Numbered from the stretch's first letter, positions 24,601 through 34,300 are shown. The stretch: 64,000 bases of DNA from JAKRSE01 sp943369295 (GCA_943369295.1 CALRMU020000001.1:992001-1056000), one strand, 5' to 3'. Numbers and translations are program-made. The notes: a model not told the origin generated them from the sequence alone.

Positions 24601-25974
24601 TTAGTAGCCCAGAGGTTCGTGAAGAGCCGCACCCTGGCTTTCGATCACCTTTCGGTACCAGTGGCCAGAATCCTTGATGGTGCGCTCAAGGGTTTCGAAG
24701 TCGACATGGATCATGCCGAACCTCTGCTTGTAGCCCTCGGCCCACTCAAAGTTGTCCATCAAGCTCCAGTGGAAGTAGCCCTGAATCGGCAGGCCCTCGG
24801 CCAGGCCCCGCTCCAGCTGAAGCAGGTAGCGGCGGGTGAAGTCGATTCGACCCGTATCTCGGACTCGTCCATCAAGGTCAACCCAGTCCATCGAGCTCAG
24901 GCCGTTTTCGGTAATCACCATGGGCAGACCGTACTGCTCGTAATGGAATCGGCAGAGCCAGTAGATTCCTTCTGGGGTCACGGGCCAGTTGAAGGCGGTG
25001 CGAGGGGCGCCAACCTTTGTTTCAACCGGAACCGGATTTCCATCGGGGCCAGCCTTAACCGTCACCGCATGGTAGAAGTTCATTCCCAGCCAGTCGATGG
25101 GCTGGTTCATGATCTTCAAATCTTCTTCGGTCATTGTAACGCCGGTAAAGGCCCAAACCTTTTCAAGGTGTTCTGGCCAAACGCCCTTCAGCATGGGGTC
25201 GAGATACATGTCTCGGTGCCAGCCGGTGGGTGAATCCATCAAGGTGCCGCGAAGTCTGGCAGCAGCGATGTCTTCCGGGCTTTCTGTGGCGGGGATTCCG
25301 CACTCGCCAACCGGAGCCATTCCTACCCAGGCGGGCTGCTTGCTGTAGGCTCGAATAGCCTGAACAGCTCTGCCATGAGATTTCATGGTTCCCTTGAGGG
25401 CGGACATGAACTCGTGCCAGCCAAGCTTGACCCCAGGGGCGTGCTCGCCGATAACGTGGCCCAAGGTTAGATAGACCTGAGGTTCGTTAAGGGTCATCCA
25501 GCCCTTGATTCGGTCGCTCAGCTTTTCTACCACGACTCGGGTGTAGTCGCCAAACCATTCGTGGGCGTCGGGGTTCATCCAGCCGCCCTTCAGGTAGAGC
25601 TCCATGGGGTAATCCCAATGGAAGAGGGTGGCGTAGGGTTCAACTCCTTGGGCCAGCAAAGCGTCAGTCAGACGATCGTAGTAATCCAGCCCCTTCTCGT
25701 TGACCTTGCCAATGCCTTCGGGCATGACGCGCGGCCAAGAAATCGAGAATCGGTAAGCCTGCAGGCCCATTTGGGCCATTAAGGCGGCGTCTTCTTCGTA
25801 GCGGTGATATTGGTCGCAGGCAACCTTGCCAGTGTCTCCGTGGTAGATGGCTCCTGGTCTTTCACACAGAGCATCCCATACGCTTGGCCCCTTTCCATCA
25901 GCATCCCAGGCTCCTTCGACCTGATAGCTGGCTGTGGCGGCTCCCCAAATAAAATCTTTGCCGAAGTGCGGCAT
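24601..25974 (-). CDS. beta-glucosidase, glycoside hydrolase family 1
   Basis: 457 residues, the usual length for a bacterial GH1. No signal peptide, so cytoplasmic. The N-terminal GKDFIWGAATASYQVEGAWDADGKGPSVWD is diagnostic. The acid/base Glu is in MTLNEPQVY near 165 and the nucleophile Glu in MVITENGLSS near 360. SWPRVMPEG and FHWSLMDNFEWAEGYKQRFG are also typical. It hydrolyses beta-linked glucosides or related disaccharides after uptake. It stands alone between a convergent GT9 gene and a thioredoxin gene. Confidence 0.96.
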   Translation of the reverse strand: MPHFGKDFIWGAATASYQVEGAWDADGKGPSVWDALCERPGAIYHGDTGKVACDQYHRYEEDAALMAQMGLQAYRFSISWPRVMPEGIGKVNEKGLDYYDRLTDALLAQGVEPYATLFHWDYPMELYLKGGWMNPDAHEWFGDYTRVVVEKLSDRIKGWMTLNEPQVYLTLGHVIGEHAPGVKLGWHEFMSALKGTMKSHGRAVQAIRAYSKQPAWVGMAPVGECGIPATESPEDIAAARLRGTLMDSPTGWHRDMYLDPMLKGVWPEHLEKVWAFTGVTMTEEDLKIMNQPIDWLGMNFYHAVTVKAGPDGNPVPVETKVGAPRTAFNWPVTPEGIYWLCRFHYEQYGLPMVITENGLSSMDWVDLDGRVRDTGRIDFTRRYLLQLERGLAEGLPIQGYFHWSLMDNFEWAEGYKQRFGMIHVDFETLERTIKDSGHWYRKVIESQGAALHEPLGY

Positions 25975-26057
25975 AGGCTAGAGCATAGTCGCTCAAACCA
26001 ACTGTATGCATCGACTCGGGCAGAAAGTGGCAGTGAATATGCGCCTTATGGGCCAGA

Positions 26058-26888
26058 TCACTGGTTCAAAAAGGCCTGAAGCTTTCTGGATGCTTCCAAG
26101 ACGTCCCTTGGGGCTCCCTTTGTATTGAGAGCTAGCCTAACGTGCTTCCTGGCATCCTCTTTACGCTCTAGCTGCACAGAAAGAGCAGCAATAGCATAGT
26201 GGGCGAAGCTGACATCTTTAGGCGTGCCAGGGTATTTGAGGGATTTCTGATAGTAGGCAATGGCTCCAGCCATTCGGTTTTGGACTCTTGCCCCTTCCCC
26301 GATGGCCACCCAAGCAGCGGCTAATTTTGGTCCTTTGTAGCCTAAAGATTCCGCCCTTTTCGCCTGGGCTTCAGCCGTTTCTATAGAACCCAAGTTTCCG
26401 TTCAGCACAGCCAAACTGGCCAGGGCTGCAGCATCTCTCGGATTCCGCTTAACTTGCGCCGTTAGGGTTCTGAATTCTTTGTGCCGCTTCATGGATTGAT
26501 CCATGGCACTCTTGAAATCAGCTGGTGACATGGACCCTTGGGCTCTTCCAAAGACCGATCCATTCTGATCGACAAAGATGTAGGCTGGGTAGCTGGAAAC
26601 CCCGTACCTTCGAGCCAGGGTTTTGCCTTCAGCTTCTGCATTGAGCCTGAGAGGAACGAACTGCTTCGATTTTTGAACGACGCTTTTGTCTTTCAATGTT
26701 GTGGCACTCATCCGCTTGCAGTAGCCGCACCAGGTGGTCCAGAAATCAAGCAGGATAAGCTTGTTCTGCTTGGCAGCCTGAGCTTTGGCGGCGTTCCAAG
26801 TTTTCGAATAAGCCATGCCTTGGGCAGAAGCCATTCCGATGCAGGCGGCAGAAATGGCGACAAGGCCAGCCAGGCGAGCGACAAACAT
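26058..26888 (-). CDS. periplasmic thioredoxin-like protein with TPR-type C-terminus
   Basis: 276 residues. A signal peptide covers 1-22. A thioredoxin_7-like domain covers about 30-140 with the active site W-C54-GY-C57 (FWTTWCGYCKRM) and the cis-Pro region VSSYPAYIFVDQNG near 97. Residues 150-270 are helical with repeated alanine-rich motifs (LASLAVLNGNLGSIETAEAQAKRAE, AIAYYQKSLKYPG, AHYAIAALSVQLERKEDARKH), which look like tetratricopeptide repeats. It probably reduces disulfides or acts as a chaperone-like thiol protein outside the cytoplasm. It is separated from the GH2 gene by about 80 bases. Confidence 0.88.
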   Translation of the reverse strand: MFVARLAGLVAISAACIGMASAQGMAYSKTWNAAKAQAAKQNKLILLDFWTTWCGYCKRMSATTLKDKSVVQKSKQFVPLRLNAEAEGKTLARRYGVSSYPAYIFVDQNGSVFGRAQGSMSPADFKSAMDQSMKRHKEFRTLTAQVKRNPRDAAALASLAVLNGNLGSIETAEAQAKRAESLGYKGPKLAAAWVAIGEGARVQNRMAGAIAYYQKSLKYPGTPKDVSFAHYAIAALSVQLERKEDARKHVRLALNTKGAPRDVLEASRKLQAFLNQ

Positions 26889-26970
26889 GCTCTTATTGTG
26901 ACAGGTTCAGCCTTGCTGGGCGGTGTTCAAACCGCCCAGAGGCACTACGTCAGCTCGAATTTCTCCTGAC

Positions 26971-29952
26971 TCAGTCTTGGTTCAGAAGCCTGGCGACCCT
27001 GAAGGACAAGTGGAAAAGCTGAGGCTCAAGCCTGTACTCGGGCCAGGTGTCCGGCCCGCAAGACCCGCTGCCGAGACCATGCTGAGCCCAGTCGAGGTTC
27101 AGAAAAACTCTGTCTCTGGGCTTCAGCTCGTTCGTATGCTTGGCCAGGGTCAAGTCGTGGTCCGACCATCTTCTAAGAGAGAAGCCCATCTGCGACCTGC
27201 CTTCGATTAAGAGCGTCTCTGGTCCTCGAAGAGACATAAGGCGCACTCCCATCCTGTGGCCGTTCTCCTGGGGCATCACATAAGGGGTCTGGAGCCTTTC
27301 AACAGAAAGCTGCCAGACACCGAGTTTGGCAGCTGCACAAGAATCAACGTAGCTTTCGCCCGGACCAAGTCCAAGCCAGTCAAGACCTTCCACCGTTTGG
27401 TTTAGCTCAATCGTGCAGCCGATTCTCGGCCAGGGGCCGGGCCAGTTTCCAAGAGGGCCACCTGACATTTCGACCTCAATCCAGCCTTCCTGTGTAAAGG
27501 TTTCCTTCCACTCAACCAAGATTCCCAAGTCTGTATCAGGGGCCGACCAGCGTTCTGAAGTAAGCCGGACCACCGAGCCATCCACCATTTCAACCGTTTG
27601 GTTGATCGTCCTAACCTGAAGGTGGTTAAGCTTGAGTCTCTGCCATTCTTTGACCACACCAGCCCAAGTGCCGTCATTATCGATCGGGGCTCGCCAAAGG
27701 TTGAATCTCGGTCGAGAGAGGATCGGGGAGGGATAGGCAAACTCTTTGGCTTCGGCCAAAGTGCGGGGGAGGATAGGTGCCAAAAACTTTGCCTCTCCTT
27801 CTTGAACAAACTGAGCCGAGGCTGCCTTCCAACTCTTGGGCGCCCATGTGGGTTCTTCTGGGGGCAAAAGGCTGAAGTTGATCCATCTCAAACCTTCAAG
27901 AGTTGAATCCCATTCGATCTGAAAGGCTTGGCTGGCCCTTGGCTGAAGAGAATCCAGGAGGAAGGTGCCCGAAACCTCCAAACCTGTGTGATCGCCTTGA
28001 ACCCAGTCGATTCGCCACCCCTGCAGATTGATAAAGTCGTAAAAGTTGGTGACTTCGTAAAGTCCCTGCCCTTGATCCAGGGCAGAGAATTTTGCCGGCT
28101 GGATGATGTTTTTGTACTCAATGAGACCGGGGCTGGGGGTGCGATCTGGGAAGATTAAACCGTCGCAGACAAAGTTGCCATCGTGGGGGAACTCGCCAAA
28201 GTCACCGCCGTAGGCAAAGAAGCTTTCACCCTCTGGTGAGCCAAGGGCCTTTGCCACCCGCACCTTGCCATCCGAGTCTCGCACGGCTCTAATTCCGTGG
28301 TCGATCCACTCCCAAATGCAGCCGCCTGCGTGGCGATCGCTTGAGTAAATCTCCTCCCAGTACTCTTTCAGTCCACCGGGGCCATTGCCCATCGCATGGG
28401 CGTATTCGCAGAGGAAAAACGGCTTGGGTTCAATCTCGCCGGCCCTGAAGTTTCGGCCAAGGCGAGGAGGTTCTTCCTGATACCTGCCAATCTCCGCCAT
28501 CGTATCGATGTTCCAGTACATCTGGCTCCAGAGGTCTGAAAACTCGTTGCCGTAGTCGCCCTCGTAATGCAGGGGGCGGCTGGAATCCAGCGCTCGGGCG
28601 GCTTCTTCCATCAAACGATGGTTCGGGCCAGAACCCGATTCGTTGCCAAGCGACCAAGAGATGATTGAGGGGTGAGATCGATCTCTCTTGATCATTCTCA
28701 CCATGCGGTCAACGCAGGCTTCGGCGTAATCTGGCCTAAAAGTGGGGTTATTGGGGCAGTTTCGCCAATCCGTCCCCTGCTGAGTCCAGAAGCCATGGGT
28801 TTCCATGTCGCACTCATCAATCACATAAAGGCCAATCTCATCGCAGATGTCGTACCAATAGGGATCGTTAGGGTAGTGGCTGGTGCGAACGCAGTTGATG
28901 TTGTGGCTCTTCATCAACTCAGCGTCGCGGCGCATGGTTTCTCGTGAGATGGTACGGCCTTCGTCTGGGTCAAAGTCGTGGCGGTTGACACCCTTCAGCT
29001 TAACATGACGGCCATTGATCATGAACACGCCATTGCGAGTCTCTACTCGTTTGAAACCAACCTTAAAGCTGGTTTCAATCTCCCTTCCGTCAGGCCAGTT
29101 GATTCGGACCTTAAGGTCATACAGCTTTGGGATTTCGGCTGACCAAGGCGCAGCCCCCGCCACAGTAAAGACCATGCCTTGGTCTCCACATTTCATATCC
29201 TGCTGGAGGCTGAGAATAGAACCTTCGTCTTCTAACCTTGCAGAAAAGAGCAGGGCCTCATCCCCTCCATTCCATCTCAGAACTGCCGTGCCTTCCCCTG
29301 TCTCCGGGTTCCAATCGGCATCAACCCAAAGGTCTTCGGGCAGGCCGCGGGGAATACGAACCAGCGAGACAGATCGGTAGATTCCGCTCAGCCACCACAT
29401 ATCCTGATCTTCAAGAAAAGTGGCGTCTGACCATTGCACAACCCGAACTGCGATTGAGTTTGGTCCAGATTTCAGCAGGGAAGAGATATCGAACTCGGCA
29501 GCCAGTCGACTGACCTTGCTGACGCCTGCCTCCAAGCCGTTGACCCAAACCTGAAGAAAGCTGTCAACGCCCTCAAACCTCAGTCGGACTTCATCGCCTC
29601 GCCAGTCTGTGGGAAGGGTGAACTCGCGCCAATAGAGCCCGGTGGGGTTGTTGTCGGGAACGTGGGGAGGATCGAGGGGAATTGGATAAACGACGTTTGT
29701 GTAGTGGGGGTATCCGTGCCCCTTCATCTGCCAGCAGCTAGGGACGGCCAGGTCGCTCCAGTCATCACCGATCGGGCCAAGCTGAGGGAAGCTGTTTGGC
29801 ATCGCATCGGGAGAAGAGAGCAGCTTAAAGCGCCAAGGTCCATCAAGACTGATCGACATTTCTGAGCCTGCCGCATCTGCAAGCTTAAAAGTTCCTCTCG
29901 CAGCGCATCGCTTTCTTTGCAGCAGTTCTGGGTTCTCCCAATCTCGGACCAT
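26971..29952 (-). CDS. beta-galactosidase, glycoside hydrolase family 2 (LacZ type)
   Basis: 993 residues from ATG 29952 (VRDWENPELLQRKR is the usual LacZ start; an earlier in-frame ATG at 29994 is less likely). The five LacZ domains are all present: sugar-binding (LDGPWRFKLL, PSCWQMKGHGYPHYTNVVYP), immunoglobulin-like, TIM barrel with acid/base in SWSLGNESGSGPNH, nucleophile in FLCEYAHAMGNGPGGL, and the large C-terminal beta-sandwich with PRFNLWRAPIDNDGTW and PYVMPQENGHRMGVR. It should cleave beta-galactosides inside the cell; there is no signal peptide. It diverges from rfbB. Confidence 0.96.
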   Translation of the reverse strand: MVRDWENPELLQRKRCAARGTFKLADAAGSEMSISLDGPWRFKLLSSPDAMPNSFPQLGPIGDDWSDLAVPSCWQMKGHGYPHYTNVVYPIPLDPPHVPDNNPTGLYWREFTLPTDWRGDEVRLRFEGVDSFLQVWVNGLEAGVSKVSRLAAEFDISSLLKSGPNSIAVRVVQWSDATFLEDQDMWWLSGIYRSVSLVRIPRGLPEDLWVDADWNPETGEGTAVLRWNGGDEALLFSARLEDEGSILSLQQDMKCGDQGMVFTVAGAAPWSAEIPKLYDLKVRINWPDGREIETSFKVGFKRVETRNGVFMINGRHVKLKGVNRHDFDPDEGRTISRETMRRDAELMKSHNINCVRTSHYPNDPYWYDICDEIGLYVIDECDMETHGFWTQQGTDWRNCPNNPTFRPDYAEACVDRMVRMIKRDRSHPSIISWSLGNESGSGPNHRLMEEAARALDSSRPLHYEGDYGNEFSDLWSQMYWNIDTMAEIGRYQEEPPRLGRNFRAGEIEPKPFFLCEYAHAMGNGPGGLKEYWEEIYSSDRHAGGCIWEWIDHGIRAVRDSDGKVRVAKALGSPEGESFFAYGGDFGEFPHDGNFVCDGLIFPDRTPSPGLIEYKNIIQPAKFSALDQGQGLYEVTNFYDFINLQGWRIDWVQGDHTGLEVSGTFLLDSLQPRASQAFQIEWDSTLEGLRWINFSLLPPEEPTWAPKSWKAASAQFVQEGEAKFLAPILPRTLAEAKEFAYPSPILSRPRFNLWRAPIDNDGTWAGVVKEWQRLKLNHLQVRTINQTVEMVDGSVVRLTSERWSAPDTDLGILVEWKETFTQEGWIEVEMSGGPLGNWPGPWPRIGCTIELNQTVEGLDWLGLGPGESYVDSCAAAKLGVWQLSVERLQTPYVMPQENGHRMGVRLMSLRGPETLLIEGRSQMGFSLRRWSDHDLTLAKHTNELKPRDRVFLNLDWAQHGLGSGSCGPDTWPEYRLEPQLFHLSFRVARLLNQD

Positions 29953-30064
29953 TGCCCCCAGTTTGCCCCAAATTCTGCCCGTGCCCATGCCCAAGTTAGG
30001 TTAAGTAAAAGACACTCGGCTCTGTATGGGAGTATCATCCCCCGGGCTGGGGTTGAAGAGAAGG

Positions 30065-31072
30065 ATGAAGATTTTGGTGACAGGTGGGGCAGGGTTTATC
30101 GGCTCCTGCTTTCTCCACAAGTTTGTTCCCTCTCCCCCAGATATCAGCTTCATCACCCTTGATGCCTTAACCTACGCCGGCAGTCTGGCGAGCCTCAAGG
30201 GGGTTTTGGAGGCAGAGAACCACGCCTTCATTCATGGAGACATTCGAGACGCGGTCCTGGTTCATCGAGTCTTCCAAGAAAATCAGCCTGATGCCGTCGT
30301 TCACTTTGCCGCTGAGAGCCACGTTGATCGATCAATTTCTGGCCCCAAGGATTTCATCGAGACCAACGTGACGGGCACTTTTAATCTATTGGAAGCGGCT
30401 CGAATCACTTGGGGAGATAAAAAGGAGGGTCGGAGATTCCACCACATCTCCACCGACGAGGTTTTTGGCAGCCTGGGTGAAGCAGGCTTCTTCACAGAAT
30501 CCACTCCCTATTCGCCCCGAAGCCCCTATTCGGCGAGCAAGGCCTCAAGCGACCACTTGGTTAACGCCTACCACCACACTTACGGTCTGCCCATTACGAT
30601 CACCAACTGCTCCAACAATTACGGACCAAGGCAGAACCCAGAAAAACTGATTCCCCTCATGACCCTCAACGCCTTGGCGGGCAAGCCTTTGCCTGTCTAT
30701 GGCTCAGGAGGCAACGTCCGTGACTGGCTGCATGTGGCAGACCACTGCGATGCGATCTGGCAGGTCCTGAACAAGGGCCAGGTCGGAGAAACCTATGTTG
30801 TGGGAGGCCGAAGCGAGAAGACCAATCTTCAAGTCGTAGCCGCCATTCTTGATGCCGTTTCTGAACTGGCAGGGAGAGACCGAGCCGAACTTGAAAGCCT
30901 CATCAGCTTCGTCCCCGATCGGTTAGGTCACGACTGGCGCTACGCCATCGATGCGGCGAAGATAGAAGCTGAACTAGGCTGGAAGCCAGCCCACACTTTT
31001 GAATCGGGGATCCGCGAGACTGTAGCCTGGTACTTGGACAACCAAGAATGGGTGAAGGAGGTCATGGCGTGA
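30065..31072 (+). CDS. rfbB: dTDP-glucose 4,6-dehydratase
   Basis: 335 residues from ATG 30065 (MKILVTGGAGFIGS); the ATG at 30026 would add 13 residues with no homology. Rossmann GGAGFIG near 7, DALTYAG near 36, the catalytic STDEVFGSLGE near 125 and YSASKASSDH near 155 (Tyr-x3-Lys) are in place, with NNYGPRQNPEKLIPL near 190. It turns dTDP-glucose into dTDP-4-keto-6-deoxyglucose. It is the first gene of rfbB-rfbA-rfbC; rfbD (the reductase) is not in the window. Confidence 0.96.
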   Translation: MKILVTGGAGFIGSCFLHKFVPSPPDISFITLDALTYAGSLASLKGVLEAENHAFIHGDIRDAVLVHRVFQENQPDAVVHFAAESHVDRSISGPKDFIETNVTGTFNLLEAARITWGDKKEGRRFHHISTDEVFGSLGEAGFFTESTPYSPRSPYSASKASSDHLVNAYHHTYGLPITITNCSNNYGPRQNPEKLIPLMTLNALAGKPLPVYGSGGNVRDWLHVADHCDAIWQVLNKGQVGETYVVGGRSEKTNLQVVAAILDAVSELAGRDRAELESLISFVPDRLGHDWRYAIDAAKIEAELGWKPAHTFESGIRETVAWYLDNQEWVKEVMA

Positions 31073-31947
31073 TTACGAAGGGCATCATCCTCGCAGGGGG
31101 ATCGGGCACCAGGCTGGCTCCGGTCACCAACGCGGTCAGCAAGCAGCTTGCGCCCATTTACAACAAGCCCATGATTTACTACCCTCTCAGCGTGCTGATG
31201 CTGGCGGGGATTCGAGAGGTTCTGGTCATCACGACTCCCCACGACCGCGAGGCTTTCGTTCGGTTGTTGGGGGATGGGTCGGCTTGGGGCATGAGCATCA
31301 ACTACGCCGTTCAGGAAAAGCCAGAGGGCTTGGCTCAGGCTTTTCACATCGGCAGAGATTTTCTGGCAGGGCAGGGTGGAGCGCTTGTTCTAGGAGACAA
31401 CATTTTCTACGGCAAGGGCTTGAGCCAAATGGTTCAGCGAGCCGCCACAACTGAAGATGGTGCGGTAGTTTTTGCCTATCCAGTCGAAGATCCTCGTCAG
31501 TACGGAGTGGTCGAATGCGACCCCCACATGAGAGCCCTTTCGATTGAAGAAAAGCCGTCTCAGCCGAAATCTCGCCTTGCCGTGACAGGGCTCTATTTTT
31601 ACGATTCAACTGTCTGTGATAGAGCGGCAGCCCTCAAACCTTCGGCACGGGGAGAGCTGGAGATTACCGATCTCAATCGATCCTATTTGGATGAAGGCGC
31701 ATTGACCGTTGAGCTTATGGGGCGAGGCATGGCCTGGCTGGATACCGGCTCGCACGAATCGATGTTGGAAGCCAGCAACTTCGTTCAGACAGTTGAGAAA
31801 AGGCAGGGGCTGCTGGTTTCGAGCCCGGAAGAAATCGCCTATCGCCTGGGATGGATCAACCCCGAAGAGCTGGAGTCTCTCGCTCTCCCATTGGCCAAAT
31901 CCACCTACGGGCAAAGGCTGTTGCAGATTTTAGAGGACGAACTATGA
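31069..31947 (+). CDS. rfbA: glucose-1-phosphate thymidylyltransferase
   Basis: 292 residues from GTG 31069, which overlaps the rfbB stop by GTGA and gives the normal start VITKGIILAGGSGTRLAPVT. The nucleotide-binding block GGSGTRL near 10, QLAPIYNKPMIYYPL near 25, VLGDNIFYG near 107, YGVVE near 143 and the C-terminal MAWLDTGSHESML near 220 are the family features. It makes dTDP-glucose from dTTP and glucose 1-phosphate. The next gene overlaps its stop by ATGA. The C-terminus includes the short helical SPEEIAYRLGWI segment. Confidence 0.96.
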   Translation: MITKGIILAGGSGTRLAPVTNAVSKQLAPIYNKPMIYYPLSVLMLAGIREVLVITTPHDREAFVRLLGDGSAWGMSINYAVQEKPEGLAQAFHIGRDFLAGQGGALVLGDNIFYGKGLSQMVQRAATTEDGAVVFAYPVEDPRQYGVVECDPHMRALSIEEKPSQPKSRLAVTGLYFYDSTVCDRAAALKPSARGELEITDLNRSYLDEGALTVELMGRGMAWLDTGSHESMLEASNFVQTVEKRQGLLVSSPEEIAYRLGWINPEELESLALPLAKSTYGQRLLQILEDEL

Positions 31948-32498
31948 TTGTCGAACCAGGCACGATTAATGGCCTTTACACCCTGACCCCTAAGGTGCTG
32001 CGCGATGTGCGAGGCAGCTTTATGGAGGGCTGGCACAGAGAAAGGTGTCTTCAGGCTGGCCTGCCCGAATTCGTCCAATTCAACGTTTCTGTTTCAAAAA
32101 AGAACGTGCTCCGCGGCCTGCATGGTCAAAACCCCCGCCCCCAGGGCAAGCTGGTCATGGTGCTTTCTGGGGCTATCTGGGATGTCGCGGTGGATATCCG
32201 TCCCGGCTCACCCACTTATGGTCAGTGGCAGTCGATTGTTTTGAACGAAGAAAACTGTCGTCAGTTCTTCATTCCTCCTGGGTGCCTTCACGGTTTCACT
32301 GTGCTGAGCGAATCAGCGACGGTCTGTTATCTGACTTCCGACCACTACGACCCGGCAGGAGATTTCGCCGTCAAGTGGGATGACCCAGAACTGGGAGTCG
32401 AGTGGCCGATTCTGGATGACCCGATCCTGTCCCCTCGTGATGAGGTGGCTCCACTCCTGAGTGAACTGGATCCTGCTCGATTTGTTCCGTTTGGGTAG
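31944..32498 (+). CDS. rfbC: dTDP-4-dehydrorhamnose 3,5-epimerase
   Basis: 184 residues from ATG 31944. The cupin fold shows LTPKVLRDVRGSFMEGWH near 14, QFNVSVSKKNVLRGLHGQ near 42 with the catalytic His, GAIWDVAVDIRPGSPTYGQW near 72 and FIPPGCLHGFTVLSE near 105. It epimerises C3 and C5 of dTDP-4-keto-6-deoxyglucose. With rfbB and rfbA it supplies the dTDP-L-rhamnose route, for O-antigen or another rhamnose polymer, except for the final reductase. Confidence 0.95.
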   Translation: MIVEPGTINGLYTLTPKVLRDVRGSFMEGWHRERCLQAGLPEFVQFNVSVSKKNVLRGLHGQNPRPQGKLVMVLSGAIWDVAVDIRPGSPTYGQWQSIVLNEENCRQFFIPPGCLHGFTVLSESATVCYLTSDHYDPAGDFAVKWDDPELGVEWPILDDPILSPRDEVAPLLSELDPARFVPFG

Positions 32499-32571
32499 AT
32501 CTTGTTCAGGGGGGCTCTCCATCCCCTGCCCCTTGCCTCTCGCTTTCGCGAAAGGAAGGGGTTCACAGACT

Positions 32572-33348
32572 TCAGTTGCCGCTCGTCCAGAGCATCCTCT
32601 GCCGATAGTGCTCGTCAGGACGCCCCGCGATTCGTTCCACCTGCTCGGAACTTAGAACCTGAATTGGTCTGCCTGACTGAACCGCTCCCAGCCAGACCCG
32701 TGCCGATTTCGCCCCCATGAAAACAGCACTCTCGACTTCTTTCGTGCTGGCCCCCACCCCGATCAGTCCATGATTGCCCAGCCACCAGACTTTAGGGGTC
32801 TGCCCCCAGCGGGCTATGTAATCTTTAGTCGCCGACATGATGGCCAGTGAAAGAGCCAAGCCAGGATCGGTGTAGGGAACCCAGCAGGTCGCTGGTCCGC
32901 AGCAGACAATCTCGTCGGGGAAGAGCCTCTGCCCCGCAATCTCTTCTGCCCCTTCAAGGCACAAAAGGCTAAGCAGGGGAGTCGGGTGAACATGACCCAC
33001 AACATTAACCCCTTCAAGTTCAAGCAGGGCTGCGTGCATAAAGCTCTCGACGCTTGGCATCAAATCGCCCGACTGATCAACTCGAGAAGAGGCGAGGACA
33101 GACTTAACCTCAGCATCAGAGAGCGATGGTCCGGCCAAAGCCTCCATTAAGGGTTTGGATCTCATCAGGACAAAACCAGATGAAGAAATCGTCCCCAGTT
33201 GGCAGCCGCTTGCCTTGACCCAAAAGGTGCCAGGCTCTTCGCCTCGAATGCTTGTGTTGCCCTCTCCAAGAATTGCGAGGTCGGCCGATGGGTCGCCTAA
33301 CCTTCGGCTGAATTCGACAAAACCCTCGGGCGGAAGAGACGAAGACAT
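32572..33348 (-). CDS. class II aldolase/adducin family protein
   Basis: 258 residues. The substrate/metal-site blocks are LGEGNTSIRGEEPGTFWVKASGCQLG near 27 and VVGHVHPTPLLSLLC near 113, where H-V-H are the metal ligands; a third His is expected in WWLGNHGLIGVG near 196. Zinc-dependent aldolases and epimerases such as L-fuculose or L-rhamnulose phosphate aldolase belong to this fold. A link to sugar degradation is plausible given the neighbouring rfb genes, but the substrate cannot be predicted. It is convergent with rfbC. Confidence 0.85.
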   Translation of the reverse strand: MSSSLPPEGFVEFSRRLGDPSADLAILGEGNTSIRGEEPGTFWVKASGCQLGTISSSGFVLMRSKPLMEALAGPSLSDAEVKSVLASSRVDQSGDLMPSVESFMHAALLELEGVNVVGHVHPTPLLSLLCLEGAEEIAGQRLFPDEIVCCGPATCWVPYTDPGLALSLAIMSATKDYIARWGQTPKVWWLGNHGLIGVGASTKEVESAVFMGAKSARVWLGAVQSGRPIQVLSSEQVERIAGRPDEHYRQRMLWTSGN

Positions 33349-33418
33349 GACTCTTTCAGCATAGCTCAGGCCTACTCACCGTCCCAAGCTGGGGCCAAGC
33401 CGTGACACACTCACCACT

Positions 33419-34300
33419 ATGCCAGGGACCCTCTTGGTTCCTTCCCCCGGAACGCTGCTGCCCTTTGATGAAAGGCAGGAGACGATTGTTCTTGACCCAG
33501 AGGAGTACAACTACGGCCCGGCTGGCCGACTGCTTCTGCTGAAAGAAGGCAAGGTGGCCGCCTGGAGCTTTGTCGGAAGCCTTGACCCTCTTCGACAGCC
33601 CCTGGCACTCTTTTCTGGCCTCGCCGCTCTCATGAGGAAAGCTGGCCCGAATCCAACGGTAAGACTCTTTCCTCTCAAGAAGGCTCCCCTGGCGATCCAA
33701 ACCGCCTTGGAGATCGCCCACATTCTTCAGCCGGAGAAGATTATCACCCTTGAAGGTAGAGGATTGGAGAACCTCCCTTGGCCGGTCGGGGCAGAAGTGG
33801 TCCCGGGTGAAAAGGCACCGCCAGAAATGGTCCCTGAGGCCCGGAGGCGAAGGGAGTTCAGCACGCTTTCAGATGCCCAGCAGCTGCACCCCTTCGACTG
33901 GACTTCAGGTGGATTGATGGGAGGCAGACTGGGGCGTGGAACTCCGATCCCAAGGCTGGATGACACTCTTTGGGCCGAGGTTATGGCTGGGACCCTTTTC
34001 GTCCTCACTCCCCAGCCCTTGACCGAGCCTCAACTGCGGCGGATGATGGAAGATTCGAACTGCGATAAGGTCATGAGTGCCAGTCCCAACGATTACAAGG
34101 GCCTGCTTGTTTCTCTGACTCGTCAAGATGGAACCGACTTCGGTTTGGGGCTGATTGACGAAGTTGATTTGGCAAGGAGAACCTTTATGATTCGGTCGCC
34201 TTTTCCGCCAGAAACACCCATTCCACTAGTCAAGTTGGGTGGCCTTAAGCTCGACTCAACCGGCAAGCAGATTGGCCAAGTGAAGCTTTGGAGCCTTTGA
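33419..34300 (+). CDS. hypothetical protein, 293 residues, possibly enzyme-like
   Basis: A well-formed frame with normal codon use. The protein is soluble and has no signal peptide. It has a modular look: LLVPSPGTLLPFDERQETIVL at the start, a beta/alpha stretch with VRLFPLKKAPLAIQTALEIAHI, and a C-terminal beta part (DFGLGLIDEVDLARRTFMIRSP). I do not recognise a family, and no P-loop, thiol or metal motif is visible. It is divergent from the aldolase gene and 42 bases ahead of a phosphatase, so it may be cotranscribed with the phosphatase. Function unknown. Confidence 0.7.
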   Translation: MPGTLLVPSPGTLLPFDERQETIVLDPEEYNYGPAGRLLLLKEGKVAAWSFVGSLDPLRQPLALFSGLAALMRKAGPNPTVRLFPLKKAPLAIQTALEIAHILQPEKIITLEGRGLENLPWPVGAEVVPGEKAPPEMVPEARRRREFSTLSDAQQLHPFDWTSGGLMGGRLGRGTPIPRLDDTLWAEVMAGTLFVLTPQPLTEPQLRRMMEDSNCDKVMSASPNDYKGLLVSLTRQDGTDFGLGLIDEVDLARRTFMIRSPFPPETPIPLVKLGGLKLDSTGKQIGQVKLWSL

